Below are positions 20,082-31,185 of a DNA stretch of 59,897 nucleotides, piece after piece. Where the stretch lies: assembly GCA_016200545.1 (NCBI GenBank), contig JACQEO010000078.1, positions 1 through 59,897 on the forward strand, written 5' to 3'. A program made the position numbers and the translations under genes. The notes beneath the pieces are model-generated. The model saw only the letters and a program-made list of their open reading frames with translations, had not been told where the DNA came from and did not search any database. This DNA comes from Deltaproteobacteria bacterium (GTDB taxonomy: Bacteria > Desulfobacterota > Binatia > UTPRO1). The first letter of the stretch is position 1; the number at the start of each line of letters is the position of its first letter.

Positions 20082-21518
20082 CTATGGCTGAGAGATGAAA
20101 CTCAGGTGCGCGAGCTCGAGCCAGAGCGCGGGGAAGACGCCGATCAGCACCGTCACCACCGCCGAGAAGACGATCGAGGTGTAGAGGTAGGGGCGGCGGC
20201 CGGCGCGTACGACCTCTACCGTACCCGGCGTCATGAACATCACCACCAGGACGCGGATGTAGTAGCCGGCGGAGACGACGCTGTTGAGTACGCCGATGAC
20301 GGCGAGCGCGACGTAGCCCTCGCGCACGGCGGCGGTGAAGACGTAGACCTTGCCGGCGAAGCCCGCGAGCGGCGGGATGCCGGTCAGGGACAGCATGAAG
20401 ATCGCCATCGCCGTGCCGAGGAGCGGCGAGCGGAAGCCGAGGCCGGCGTAGTCGTCGATCTCCTCGTGCGCCTCGCCGTGTCGGCCGAGCGCGAGGACGA
20501 CGCCGAAGGCGCCGAGGTTCATGCCGGCGTAGGTGAGCAGGTAGAAGAGCGCCGCCGCGCCGCCGACCGCACCGCCGGCGGTGAGCGCAACCAGGATGTA
20601 ACCGGCGTGCGCGATGCTCGAGTAGGCGAGCATGCGCTTGATGTTGCGCTGCGCGAGCGCGAGGACGTTGCCGACGGTCATCGTCGCGACCGCAAGCGCC
20701 CAGAGGAGCATCGACCAGTCGGCGTGCAGGCCCATGAAGCCGCGCAGGAAGACGCGGATGAAGGCGGCGAAGCCGGCGCTCTTCACGGCGACGGCCATGA
20801 GCGCGGTGACGGACGTCGGCGCGCCCTCGTAGACGTCGGGCGTCCACATGTGGAACGGCACCGCCGCCACCTTGAACCCGAAGCCGACGAGGAGCATGGC
20901 GACCCCGGCGAGGAGCAGGCGGCGATCGAGGACGCCGTCGATCTTGTCGGCGACGAGGTCGAGGCGCGTCGCGCCGGTGGCGCCGTACACCAGCGCGATG
21001 CCGTAGAGGAGGAAGCCGGTCGCGAAGGCGCCGAGAATGAAGTACTTCATCGCCGCCTCGTTCGACCGCGCTTGCGTCCGCCACGCGCCGGCGAGGATGT
21101 AGACGCTGATCGACATCACCTCGAGGCCGAGGAAGATCAGGATGAGATCCATCGACGAGGCCATGACGATCATGCCGGCGATCGCGAACAGCACGAGCGC
21201 ATAGTACTCGCCGGCGCCGACGCCGGTTTCCTGGACGTAGCTCATCGACATCAGCACGACGAGGATGCCGACGGCGAGGATCAAGAGATCGAAGAAGCAC
21301 GCGTAGCCGTCGAGCACGAAGGTGCCGTTGAAGGCGCTGGCGCGCCGGCCGATCGTGAGCGCGGTCGCGACGAGCGTGATCGCGAGCCCGACGAGGGCGC
21401 CCCAGCCGAGCACCTCGTCGTCGTCGACGAAGAGCCCGGCACCGAGGCAGACAGAGCCGAGGCCGCTCACCAAGAGGAGCGGCAAGAGCGCGATCCAGTC
21501 GATCGCCGGCAGGGTCAT
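20082..21518 (-). CDS. nuoN: NADH-quinone oxidoreductase subunit N
   Basis: NuoN is one of the three antiporter-like proton-pumping subunits of complex I, in the inner membrane. The 478-residue protein is highly hydrophobic and has the proton_antipo_M core: FLGLEVMSISVYIL, NEAAMKYFILGAF, the conserved lysine-bearing AVKSAGFAAFIRVF, and LTGIPPLAGFAGKVYVF. The ATG at 21518 overlaps the nuoM stop (ATGA). Last of the seven nuo genes. Confidence 0.97.
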   Translation of the reverse strand: MTLPAIDWIALLPLLLVSGLGSVCLGAGLFVDDDEVLGWGALVGLAITLVATALTIGRRASAFNGTFVLDGYACFFDLLILAVGILVVLMSMSYVQETGVGAGEYYALVLFAIAGMIVMASSMDLILIFLGLEVMSISVYILAGAWRTQARSNEAAMKYFILGAFATGFLLYGIALVYGATGATRLDLVADKIDGVLDRRLLLAGVAMLLVGFGFKVAAVPFHMWTPDVYEGAPTSVTALMAVAVKSAGFAAFIRVFLRGFMGLHADWSMLLWALAVATMTVGNVLALAQRNIKRMLAYSSIAHAGYILVALTAGGAVGGAAALFYLLTYAGMNLGAFGVVLALGRHGEAHEEIDDYAGLGFRSPLLGTAMAIFMLSLTGIPPLAGFAGKVYVFTAAVREGYVALAVIGVLNSVVSAGYYIRVLVVMFMTPGTVEVVRAGRRPYLYTSIVFSAVVTVLIGVFPALWLELAHLSFISQP

Positions 21519-23059
21519 CGGCCGACGCCCGTACGCGCGGCGACGCGCGTCGGCGTCGCCGACTCGGCGACGGCGGCGTGGTGCCCTTCCATGCGGGCGA
21601 CGAGCGCCTTCACCGAGGGCTCCATCGTGCGCAGGAACGGGCCCGGGTACACGCCCATGACGACCATCATCACCACCATTGGCGTCAGGACGGCGATCTC
21701 GCGCCGGGTGAGGTCGTGGAGGTGGGCGTTTTCTTCGTGACGGATCGGGCCGAAGACTACGCGCTGAAACATCCACAGCATGTAGACGGCGCCGATGACG
21801 AGGCCGGCGCTGGCGCACGCGGTGGCGGCGCGGTTGACGCCGAAGGAGCCGAGCAGAATGAGGAACTCGCCGACGAAGCCGTTCAGGCCGGGGAGGCCGA
21901 TCGACGAGAGCATCACCACCAGGAAGACCGCGGCGAAGCGCGGTAGCGGCCGCCACAGACCGCCGAAGTCGGCGATCGCGCGCGTGTGACGGCGCCCGTA
22001 GATGACGCCGACGAGGAGGAAGAGCGCGCCCGTCGAGAGGCCGTGGTTCAGCATCTGGTAGATCGCGCCCTCGATTCCGACGCTGTTCACCGCGAAGAGG
22101 CCGAGCATCACGAAGCCGAGGTGCGACACCGACGAGTAGGCGACGAGCTTCTTCAGATCCGGCTGCACCATGGCGACCGCCGCGCCGTAGAGAATCCCGA
22201 TCACGGCGAGCGCCAGGATGAGCGGCGTCGCCGTCCGCATGGCGTCGGGAAAGAGCGGCATCGCGAAGCGCAGGAACCCGTAGGTTCCCATCTTCAGCAT
22301 CACGCCGGCGAGAATCACCGAGCCGCCCGTCGGCGCCTCGACGTGGGCGTCGGGGAGCCAGGTGTGCAACGGGAACATCGGCACCTTCACCGCGAACGCG
22401 AGCGCGAACGCGGCGAACAGCCAGAGCTGTTCGGTCGGTCCGAGCGCGGTGCCGTAGAGTTGACGGACGTCGAAGGTGACCGCCCCCGTCCGCGCGTGCA
22501 CGCCGACGAGATAGAGGATCGCGACCAGCATCAGCAGGCTCGCCGTCAGCGTGTAGATGAGGAACTTGAGCGAGGCGTAGATGCGGCGCGCGCCGCCCCA
22601 GACGCCGATGATGAAGTACATCGGCACCAGCATCAGCTCCCAGAAGACGTAGAAGAGGAAGAGGTCGAGCGCGAGGAAGGCGCCGAGCATCCCGGTCTCG
22701 AGCATCAAGAGGAAGAAGAAGTACTCCTTCACGCGCGTGGTGATGTCGCCGAAGGAGAACAGCACGACGATCGGCGTGAGAAAGGTGGTGAGGAGCACGA
22801 GAAAGAGACTGATGCCGTCGACCCCGAGAATGTACTGGATGCCGAAGCTCGGCACCCACGCGCTCTGCTCGACCCACTGGAAGTCCGCGGTGTCGGTGCG
22901 AAACCCCGCCCACAACGCCAGCGAGAGCAGCAGGGTGACGAGCGAGAAGGCGAGCGCGGCGCGGCGCGCGCCCTCGGGCTGGTCGCGCGGCACCAGCAAG
23001 ACGAGGAGGGCGCCGACGAGCGGCGTCCACACGATCACGCTCAAGAGAATATTGTCCAT
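21515..23059 (-). CDS. nuoM: NADH-quinone oxidoreductase subunit M
   Basis: NuoM is an antiporter-like proton-pumping subunit of complex I. The 514-residue membrane protein contains FFLLMLETGMLGAFLALDLF, FWELMLVPMYFIIGVWGG, HTWLPDAHVEAPTGGSVILA, and YSSVSHLGFVMLG, all family hallmarks. The start at 23059 (MDNILLS) lies 10 bases after nuoL; a longer upstream frame overlaps nuoL and is unlikely. The C-terminal residues run into the nuoN start. Confidence 0.97.
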   Translation of the reverse strand: MDNILLSVIVWTPLVGALLVLLVPRDQPEGARRAALAFSLVTLLLSLALWAGFRTDTADFQWVEQSAWVPSFGIQYILGVDGISLFLVLLTTFLTPIVVLFSFGDITTRVKEYFFFLLMLETGMLGAFLALDLFLFYVFWELMLVPMYFIIGVWGGARRIYASLKFLIYTLTASLLMLVAILYLVGVHARTGAVTFDVRQLYGTALGPTEQLWLFAAFALAFAVKVPMFPLHTWLPDAHVEAPTGGSVILAGVMLKMGTYGFLRFAMPLFPDAMRTATPLILALAVIGILYGAAVAMVQPDLKKLVAYSSVSHLGFVMLGLFAVNSVGIEGAIYQMLNHGLSTGALFLLVGVIYGRRHTRAIADFGGLWRPLPRFAAVFLVVMLSSIGLPGLNGFVGEFLILLGSFGVNRAATACASAGLVIGAVYMLWMFQRVVFGPIRHEENAHLHDLTRREIAVLTPMVVMMVVMGVYPGPFLRTMEPSVKALVARMEGHHAAVAESATPTRVAARTGVGR

Positions 23060-23069
23060 CGGCCGCCGT

Positions 23070-24989
<1,920 letters not shown>

Positions 24990-24993
24990 CGGC

Positions 24994-25296
24994 CTACCAG
25001 CGCAGAACCGCGAGCTCGTCCGCGTTCACCGTCGGATGGTTGCGGAAGGCGGCGATGATGATGGCGAGACCGACGGCGGCCTCGGCCGCGGCGACGGTCA
25101 TCACGAAGAACACGATCACCTGCCCGTCGACCGTGCCGAACTGGCGGGCGAAGGCGACGAAGGTGAGATTCACGGCGTTCAGCATGAGCTCGATCGCCAT
25201 GAAGACGATGATGACGTTGCGACGCACCAGGACGCCGATCGCGCCGATCGCGAACAGGACCGCCGAGAGCGCGAGATACCAGCTCGTCGGGACCAT
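24994..25296 (-). CDS. nuoK: NADH-quinone oxidoreductase subunit K
   Basis: NuoK is a small three-helix subunit of the complex I proton path. The 100-residue protein has [37 protein letters not shown] with the essential membrane glutamate, and [17 protein letters not shown] with the second one. The ATG at 25296 shares one base with the nuoJ stop (TGATG). Confidence 0.97.
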   Translation of the reverse strand: MVPTSWYLALSAVLFAIGAIGVLVRRNVIIVFMAIELMLNAVNLTFVAFARQFGTVDGQVIVFFVMTVAAAEAAVGLAIIIAAFRNHPTVNADELAVLRW

Positions 25297-25799
25297 CAGG
25301 CCGCCCGCCGCTGCGCGAGGACGACGGCGCCGACGACCGCGACCAGGAGCAGGATCGAGGTGAGCTCGAAAGGCAGCAGGAAGTCGGTGAAGAGCGACAT
25401 GGCAACGGCCTCGGCGCCGCCGTAACCCGCGGGTGCCGCGGCCGCGGCCGGGAAGGGCACGCGGAGGAAGAGCATCGCGAGCTCGCCGGCGAGCACGCCG
25501 CCCCCGAGCCAGGCGCCGAGCCGGAAGAGCACCCGCCCGCCGGAGCGCGTTTCGTCGCCGTCGTCCGAGAGGTTGAGCAGCATGATGACGAAGAGAAAGA
25601 GCACCATGATCGCGCCGGCGTAGACGATGATCTGGAGGGCGGCGATCATGTGCGCGCCGAGGAACACGAAGACGACCGCGAGCAGGAAGAGCGTGGTCAC
25701 GAGCGCCATGGCGCTCTTCACCGGGCTCGGATGGACGACGACCGTCAGCGCCGAGGCGACGAGCGCGAGCGCGAGGACGGCGAAGGTGATCGGGCCCAT
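25296..25799 (-). CDS. nuoJ: NADH-quinone oxidoreductase subunit J
   Basis: NuoJ is a membrane subunit of complex I, next to the quinone channel. The 167-residue protein has five hydrophobic segments and the family motif [20 protein letters not shown] followed by [11 protein letters not shown]. It begins three bases after nuoH and overlaps nuoK by one base. In most nuo operons nuoI lies between nuoH and nuoJ; here it is missing. Confidence 0.96.
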   Translation of the reverse strand: MGPITFAVLALALVASALTVVVHPSPVKSAMALVTTLFLLAVVFVFLGAHMIAALQIIVYAGAIMVLFLFVIMLLNLSDDGDETRSGGRVLFRLGAWLGGGVLAGELAMLFLRVPFPAAAAAPAGYGGAEAVAMSLFTDFLLPFELTSILLLVAVVGAVVLAQRRAA

Positions 25800-25802
25800 C
25801 GA

Positions 25803-26900
25803 TCAGCCCACGAGCACGATGACCGCCGCGGTGACCAACACGTTCAGCAGCGCCAGCGGCAAGAGCCGCTTCCAGCCGAGGTCCATGAGCTGATCGTAGC
25901 GGTAGCGCGGCAGACTCCAACGCACCAGGATCTGCAAGCAGCAGAGGACGAGGACTTTGAGGAGAAAGCTCACGATCTGCGCCACGACGACGACGAGTTG
26001 CGGCAGCGCGAGCGCGAAGCCGCCGGGAAAGTGGAAGCCGTCACGCCCGAGGTACGGCACCTGCCACGCCCCGAAGAAGAGCGTCGTCGCGAGTGCCGAC
26101 ACGACGACGATCTCCGCGAAGTCGCTCAGCATGAAGGTCGCCTGCTTGCTGCCCGAGTACTCGGTGAAGTAACCGCTGGTGAGCTCCGATTCGCCCTCCG
26201 GCAGATCGAACGGCACACGTTTGGTCTCGGCGATGCCGGCGACGAGGAAAATCAGGAACCCGAGCGGCTGATAGAAGATGCCCCACGCCGGCAAGACGCC
26301 CCAGACGTTGGCGCCCTGGGCGCGTGCGATCGCCTGCAGATCGAGCGTGCCGTAGGTCAGGATCGCACCGATCAGCCCGAGCCCCATCGCGATCTCGTAC
26401 GAGATCATCTGCGCCGAGCCGCGGATGGCGCCGAGCAGCGACCAGCGGCTGTTCGACGCCCAGCCGCCGAGGACGATGCCGTACACGGAGAGGCCCGACA
26501 TCGCCAGCACGTAGAGGATGCCGACGTTCAGATCGGCGACCTGGAGATTGATCGTGCGGTCGCCGACCACCAGCACGTCACCGAAGGGCACGGCCGCGAA
26601 CGTCACCAGCACCGGAAACACCGCGAGGAAGGGTCCGAGGAAGTGCAGGAGCTTGTCGGCCCCCACCGGGATCACGTCCTCTTTGGTGAACATCTTGATC
26701 GGATCGGCGATCAGGGTGTTCACGATCCCGAGATTGAACGGCAGCAAGCCGCCGAAGATGTTGGCGCGATTGGCGCCGACGCGGTCTTGGATGAGGGCGC
26801 TGCCCTTGCGCTCCACCCACAGCAGCACGACGCTCAAGTTGAGCGCCAAGAGCAGCATCACCAGCGACTTGACGGCCGCTATCCCCGCGTCAGCCCACAC
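25803..26900 (-). CDS. nuoH: NADH-quinone oxidoreductase subunit H
   Basis: NuoH anchors the membrane arm to the peripheral arm and lines the quinone-binding pocket. The 365-residue protein has [54 protein letters not shown] and [15 protein letters not shown], all strongly conserved. I chose the GTG at 26900 (GAGG about 10 bases upstream); an ATG at 26987 would overlap nuoA by 53 bases and adds unconserved basic residues. nuoA ends 34 bases upstream; nuoB, C, D, E, F and G are not between them. Confidence 0.96.
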   Translation of the reverse strand: MWADAGIAAVKSLVMLLLALNLSVVLLWVERKGSALIQDRVGANRANIFGGLLPFNLGIVNTLIADPIKMFTKEDVIPVGADKLLHFLGPFLAVFPVLVTFAAVPFGDVLVVGDRTINLQVADLNVGILYVLAMSGLSVYGIVLGGWASNSRWSLLGAIRGSAQMISYEIAMGLGLIGAILTYGTLDLQAIARAQGANVWGVLPAWGIFYQPLGFLIFLVAGIAETKRVPFDLPEGESELTSGYFTEYSGSKQATFMLSDFAEIVVVSALATTLFFGAWQVPYLGRDGFHFPGGFALALPQLVVVVAQIVSFLLKVLVLCCLQILVRWSLPRYRYDQLMDLGWKRLLPLALLNVLVTAAVIVLVG

Positions 26901-26934
26901 CCGTCCGATACCTCTGCGCGCGATCGCGCTCCGC

Positions 26935-27291
26935 TCAGTCCCAGGCGAGCGCGCCCTTCTTCCATACGTACCCGAGGCCCCCGGCAAGCACGGCGATGAA
27001 GAGCGTCATCTCGATCAGGCCCGGCACGCCGAGCCGCCGGAAGACGATCGCCCAGGGATACATGAAGACGACCTCGACGTCGAAAACGATGAAGAGAATG
27101 GCGACGAGATAGAAGCGCACCGAGAACCGCCCGCGCGCCGGGCCGGTCGGCGGATTGCCGCACTCGAAGACCTGCTCCTTCACGGCGTCCATGTGATGCG
27201 GGCCGAGCAGCATGCTGGCGGAACACATCACGCCGACGATGATGGCGGCGAAGCCGAAGGTGAGGACGACGCCGAGATATTGGTCTAGCAT
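26935..27291 (-). CDS. nuoA: NADH-quinone oxidoreductase subunit A
   Basis: NuoA is a three-helix membrane subunit near the quinone site of complex I. The 118-residue protein contains EQVFECGNPPTGPARGRFSV, RFYLVAILFIVFDVEVVFMY and PWAIVFRRLG, the family signature. It is first in the operon, 35 bases from the predicted transcription start. No Shine-Dalgarno site is visible in that leader. Normally nuoB follows directly; here nuoH does. Confidence 0.97.
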   Translation of the reverse strand: MLDQYLGVVLTFGFAAIIVGVMCSASMLLGPHHMDAVKEQVFECGNPPTGPARGRFSVRFYLVAILFIVFDVEVVFMYPWAIVFRRLGVPGLIEMTLFIAVLAGGLGYVWKKGALAWD

Positions 27292-27332
27292 TGTGGAGGA
27301 ATGCGACAGTTACCGCCGAGAAACGCGTGTCG

Positions 27333-27359
27333 ATTATGCCAGCGATCACCGCAAGTCAA
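27333..27359 (-). promoter_or_regulatory. sigma-70 type promoter of the nuo operon
   Basis: On the minus strand TTGACT (27359-27354) is followed after 15 bases by CATAAT (27338-27333), preceded by TGG, an extended -10. Each box matches consensus at five of six positions; the spacer is short. The start would be near 27326, about 35 bases before nuoA. Confidence 0.55.
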
Positions 27360-27398
27360 GGTGAACGCCGCGTCCGGCGATGTGCGTGGCGCGCTGTT

Positions 27399-27426
27399 TT
27401 GACAAGGATTTGCGGGCTCTGATAGC
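27399..27426 (+). promoter_or_regulatory. possible promoter of amgK-murU
   Basis: A perfect TTGACA (27399-27404) is followed after 16 bases by GATAGC, a weak -10 box. It lies 13 bases before the amgK start codon and is divergent from the nuo promoter. Confidence 0.4.
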
Positions 27427-27438
27427 GCCGGTGGAGCG

Positions 27439-28509
27439 ATGAACGATCCCGTCCTGCCGGCCGTCGCGGCGCTCGTCGCGCGCCGCTGGCCGGGCGCCGC
27501 GGTGACGGCGCTCGTGCACCTCGCCGGTGACTTCTCGGCGCGCCGCTACCTGCGCGCGCGCAGCGCGGGCGGCGGCGCACCGCCGACCCTGGTCGTCATG
27601 GTCCTCGCCGGCAGCGGACTGCCGCTCAGCTCCGAGGAGCTCTGCATCTTCCCCGAGCCGCCGCGCGAGCTGCCGTTTCTCGACGTCCATCGCCTGCTGA
27701 CGTCGATCGGCGCGGCAGTGCCGCAAGTCTACGCCGACGACCTCGAGGCCGGCATCCTCCTCCTCGAGGACGGCGGCGACGTGGTCTTGTGGGACCGCGT
27801 CGTCGCCGAGTCGGAGGCCGCGGAATCGCTCTACCGGCGCGCGCTCGCGGCGCTCGTCGTCCTTCACGGGCCCGGCAGCGCGAGCCGCGATCGTCGCAGC
27901 ATCGCCTTCACGCAACGTTTCGACGCGCGACTCTATCGCTGGGAGCTCGAGCATTTTCTCGAGTGGGGCGTCGAGCGCCGCCTCGGCGCGCCGCTCGCAC
28001 CGAGCGCCCGCGCCGGCTTCGAGACGAGCTTCGCCGCGCTCGCCGACGAGCTCGCCGACGCCGAGCTCGTGCTCAGCCACCGCGACTACCACAGTTGGAA
28101 CATCCTGATGCGTGGTGACGCGCCGCTCCTCATCGACTTCCAGGACGCGCTCCTCGCACCCCCCGAATACGACGTGGCCTCGCTCCTCACCGACCGCATC
28201 ACGCCGCGCGTGGTGTCACCGGCGATGGAGGCCCGCCTGCGCGCCTACTATTGGAGCTTGCGTGGCGGCGTCGAGGACGGTAGATCGCGCCGCCGGTACG
28301 GCCTCGTCGCGCTGCAGCGCGCCCTCAAGGTCATCGGCCGTATCCACTACGTCGCGCTCGCGAAGGAGAAGCCGGCACCGTTGGCGTTCCTTCCCGAGGT
28401 CGTCGCGACCGCCCGCCGTTTCATCGCCGAGACGCCGCTCCGAGGCGGTCTCGCCGAGCAGTTCGCGGCACTCCCGTGGCCGGCCGCGTCGGGAGCCGCG
28501 ACGCCGTGA
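27439..28509 (+). CDS. amgK: anomeric N-acetylmuramate/N-acetylglucosamine kinase
   Basis: AmgK phosphorylates MurNAc (and GlcNAc) at the anomeric carbon so that recovered cell-wall sugar can be rebuilt into UDP-MurNAc, bypassing MurA. The 356-residue protein has an aminoglycoside-phosphotransferase kinase fold: the catalytic loop LSHRDYHSWNILM near residue 213 and the metal-binding LIDFQDAL near 230. General APH similarity alone would not define it; the overlap with a MurU-type nucleotidyltransferase (GTGA) does. The pathway is known from Pseudomonas and other Gram-negatives. The start has GGTGGAG upstream. Confidence 0.85.
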   Translation: MNDPVLPAVAALVARRWPGAAVTALVHLAGDFSARRYLRARSAGGGAPPTLVVMVLAGSGLPLSSEELCIFPEPPRELPFLDVHRLLTSIGAAVPQVYADDLEAGILLLEDGGDVVLWDRVVAESEAAESLYRRALAALVVLHGPGSASRDRRSIAFTQRFDARLYRWELEHFLEWGVERRLGAPLAPSARAGFETSFAALADELADAELVLSHRDYHSWNILMRGDAPLLIDFQDALLAPPEYDVASLLTDRITPRVVSPAMEARLRAYYWSLRGGVEDGRSRRRYGLVALQRALKVIGRIHYVALAKEKPAPLAFLPEVVATARRFIAETPLRGGLAEQFAALPWPAASGAATP

Positions 28510-29234
28510 AGGCGATGGTGCTCGCGGCGGGGCTCGGCACCCGGCTCCGACCGCTCACGCTCGACCGACCGAAACCGCTCGTCGAGGTCCGCGGTCGTCC
28601 GTTGATCGCTTACAACCTCCTCCTGCTCCGCCGCTACGGCGTCACCGAGGTCATCATCAACCTGCACCATCACGGCGCGGCGCTGCGCGCCGCGCTCGGT
28701 GACGGCGCCGCGTTCGGCCTCCGCATCGTGTACTCGCCCGAGGATCCGCTGCTGGACACCGGCGGCGCCATCAAGAACGCCGTGGCGCTCCTCGAAGGCG
28801 ACGATTTCTTGGTGCTGAACGGCGACACCATCATCGATCTGCCGCTCGACACGCTCCTCGCCGCGCATCGCGCCCACGGCGCGACGGCGACGCTCGTCCT
28901 CCGTCGCGACCCCGAGCAGGAACGCTACGGGCTCGCCGAGATCGACGCCGATCAACGCATTCGGCGCTTCCTGGGTCGGCCCGCCGAGAAATCGACGGCA
29001 CTCACCGCGTACATGTTCGCCGGCGTGCACATCCTCTCGCCACGCGTCTTCGACTACATGCCGGCGGCGCGCGCGTTCAGCATCACGCGCGAGACCTACC
29101 CGGCGATGCTCGCCGCCGCCGAGCCGCTCTATGGGTTCCCGTTTGCGGGATTTTGGCGTGTCATCGATACCGCCACCGACCTCGAGCGCGCGAACGCGGC
29201 CCTCGAGAGGCATCCGCCGCTGCACTTTCTCTGA
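28506..29234 (+). CDS. murU: N-acetylmuramate alpha-1-phosphate uridylyltransferase
   Basis: MurU converts MurNAc-1-phosphate and UTP to UDP-MurNAc, the second step after AmgK. The 242-residue protein has the sugar-nucleotidyltransferase start MKAMVLAAGLGTRLRPLTLD, the lysine loop RPKPLVEVRGRPLI, LDTGGAIKNAV and the metal-binding LNGDTII. The start is GTG overlapping the amgK stop. It could also be named a mannose- or glucose-1-phosphate nucleotidyltransferase, but the short length and the AmgK partner favour MurU. Confidence 0.87.
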   Translation: MKAMVLAAGLGTRLRPLTLDRPKPLVEVRGRPLIAYNLLLLRRYGVTEVIINLHHHGAALRAALGDGAAFGLRIVYSPEDPLLDTGGAIKNAVALLEGDDFLVLNGDTIIDLPLDTLLAAHRAHGATATLVLRRDPEQERYGLAEIDADQRIRRFLGRPAEKSTALTAYMFAGVHILSPRVFDYMPAARAFSITRETYPAMLAAAEPLYGFPFAGFWRVIDTATDLERANAALERHPPLHFL

Positions 29235-29425
29235 CAGCCGAATCGCGCAACCGCGCCCGCTCGCGAGGGGGTCGGGCGGCTCTGCAAAAGACGACGGACG
29301 ATCGCGGACGATCGCGTGCTCTTGACGCTCCCGCTTTTTGTACGTTAGGGGGCAGTGAGTTCCCGGTTATGACGTGAGTCTGACCGGTTTCCATGTGAGC
29401 ACGGGAATGTGGCGGATGGCGACAG

Positions 29426-29441
29426 TGGCACGACGCTTGCT
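29426..29441 (+). promoter_or_regulatory. consensus sigma-54 promoter before the patatin gene
   Basis: TGGCACG (29426-29432), four bases, then TTGCT (29437-29441) match the -24/-12 consensus exactly, with the required 10 bases between the GG and the GC. Transcription would start near 29452. The first candidate start codon (29462) is then only ten bases into the mRNA. Confidence 0.6.
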
Positions 29442-29461
29442 GCTGCGGGGTGGTGTGACGC

Positions 29462-31078
29462 ATGGCTCGTGGAGCGGGGTTGGACGATCCGGAGGGCGGT
29501 CGTCGATTTTTGGGGGCCATACCGCGGCTCGGAGGAGCATGGCACCAGAACGATTCCGACGTCGGACATCTCCTGCGGCTGACGCAACGCTACCCCGACC
29601 TCGCAACCGACGTTCAACGGCTGATCGGACTGGCGCAACAGGAGCGGCGGCTGCGGGACGCCCGCGCATCGCCGTCGATGCGCGAGACGACGCGCCAGCG
29701 CACCGTATGGAAGGCTAACATGGGGATCACGATCGTCCAGAAGAGCGATCTCACCGTCCGCAAGCGCAACCCGCGTACCGCCCTCGTCCTCGCGGGAGGC
29801 GCGATCAGCGGCGGCGGCTTCAAGCTCGGCGGCTTGAAGGCCCTCGACGATTTCCTCGTCAACCGCAAGACGACCGACTTCGACATGTACGTCGGTCTCT
29901 CCGCGGGCGCGTTCCTCGCGGCGCCGCTCGCGAGCGGCGTCACACCGCCGGTGATGATGCGCAGCCTCGAGGGCAGCTCCGGGGAGTTCACTCAGTTCAG
30001 TCTGTTCGACTTCTATCAGCCCAACTATCAGGAGTTCGTCGAGAAGCCGCTGCGCTACGTGCTCGATATCGCCGCGTTCATGCCGGGGTCGCTGCTCGAC
30101 CTGGTAGCGAAGAGTCCGGCGCTCGCCGAGCGCATCACGGAGCCGGTGCAGGCGTTTCTCCGCGACCCCTCGTTCGCCAACCTGCGCGAGATCTTGCTGC
30201 CGATCGGCGACGCGCTCCTCACCACGCGTCCCTTTCCGTTTCCCCTCGACTATCTGCCCTCGGGGCTTTTCGACAACTCGTCGATCGAACGCTATCTGCG
30301 CCACAACCTCGAGCTCGGGCGCATGCCGAACAGCTTCAAAGCGCTCTACCAGGCGCGCAAGCGCGAGCTCTACATCGTCGCGATGAACCTCGACTCCGCC
30401 GAGCGTGTCGTCTTCGGGCACGACGAGGACAGCTCGCTCACCATCTCGGAGTCGGTGCAGGCGTCGACGGCGCTGCCCGGCTTCTACCGTCCGGCGCGCA
30501 TCCGCGGCATCGACTACGTCGACGGCGGCGTTCGCCGCACCGCCAACATCGACGTCGCGATCGAGCACGGCGCCGACCTCATCATCTGCTACAATCCCTT
30601 CCGCCCGTTCTCGAACCGCGTCGTCCGCAAGTACGATCCACGGACCGACGACTACGTCGCCGAGAGCACGCAGCTCGCCGACCGCGGCATGCTGGTGATC
30701 CTCAACCAGGTGCTGCGCACCCTGCTGCACTCGCGGTTGCAGCTCGGTCTCCGCCAGTATCAGGACGATCCGAACTTCAAGGGCGACATCATCCTCATCG
30801 AGCCCACCGAGACCGACATCGATTTCTTCCAGATGACGCCGCTCGCGTTCTGGGAGCGCCGGCGCGCGGCGCAGCACGGCTACGCGTCGGTCACGCAGTC
30901 GATCGATACCCACTACGAGATGGTGCGCCGCATCCTCGAGAGCTACGGCATCTTGATGACGCGGAAGACCGTCACCGAGGGCATGCAGCGCATGCAGAGC
31001 GCGGGAACGCCCGAGGAGGCCTCGGACTTTCTCATGCGTGAAATCCCGAAGCGCGACCTCTCCGTCGCCAAGGCCTGA
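29462..31078 (+). CDS. patatin-like phospholipase
   Basis: Patatin-type lipases cleave acyl ester bonds of membrane lipids with a Ser-Asp dyad. In this 538-residue protein the oxyanion loop is LAGGAISGGGFKLGG (near residue 110), the nucleophile elbow is GLSAGAF, and the Asp is in DYVDGGVRRTANID (near 350). Residues 1-85 are helical (HLLRLTQRYPDLATD) and outside the core. An internal ATG at 29720 has a better ribosome site (GGAAGG) and would give 452 residues, beginning just before the catalytic domain. A consensus sigma-54 promoter precedes the gene. No signal peptide is visible, so the enzyme is probably cytoplasmic or delivered another way. Confidence 0.87.
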   Translation: MARGAGLDDPEGGRRFLGAIPRLGGAWHQNDSDVGHLLRLTQRYPDLATDVQRLIGLAQQERRLRDARASPSMRETTRQRTVWKANMGITIVQKSDLTVRKRNPRTALVLAGGAISGGGFKLGGLKALDDFLVNRKTTDFDMYVGLSAGAFLAAPLASGVTPPVMMRSLEGSSGEFTQFSLFDFYQPNYQEFVEKPLRYVLDIAAFMPGSLLDLVAKSPALAERITEPVQAFLRDPSFANLREILLPIGDALLTTRPFPFPLDYLPSGLFDNSSIERYLRHNLELGRMPNSFKALYQARKRELYIVAMNLDSAERVVFGHDEDSSLTISESVQASTALPGFYRPARIRGIDYVDGGVRRTANIDVAIEHGADLIICYNPFRPFSNRVVRKYDPRTDDYVAESTQLADRGMLVILNQVLRTLLHSRLQLGLRQYQDDPNFKGDIILIEPTETDIDFFQMTPLAFWERRRAAQHGYASVTQSIDTHYEMVRRILESYGILMTRKTVTEGMQRMQSAGTPEEASDFLMREIPKRDLSVAKA

Positions 31079-31119
31079 GACGAGCGCGCGCCCGGCGCTG
31101 GCGCAAGTTCGGAATCTTC

Positions 31120-31148
31120 TTGCGACAGGGGCGCCATGGCGGTACATA
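31120..31148 (+). promoter_or_regulatory. possible cysH promoter
   Basis: TTGCGA (31120-31125), 17 bases, then TACATA (31143-31148). The spacing is ideal but the -10 match is only partial. It lies 37 bases before the cysH start codon. Confidence 0.4.
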
Positions 31149-31185
31149 GGGGGCGCACGTTCGCTCCTACCCCTGGAGACCACCA

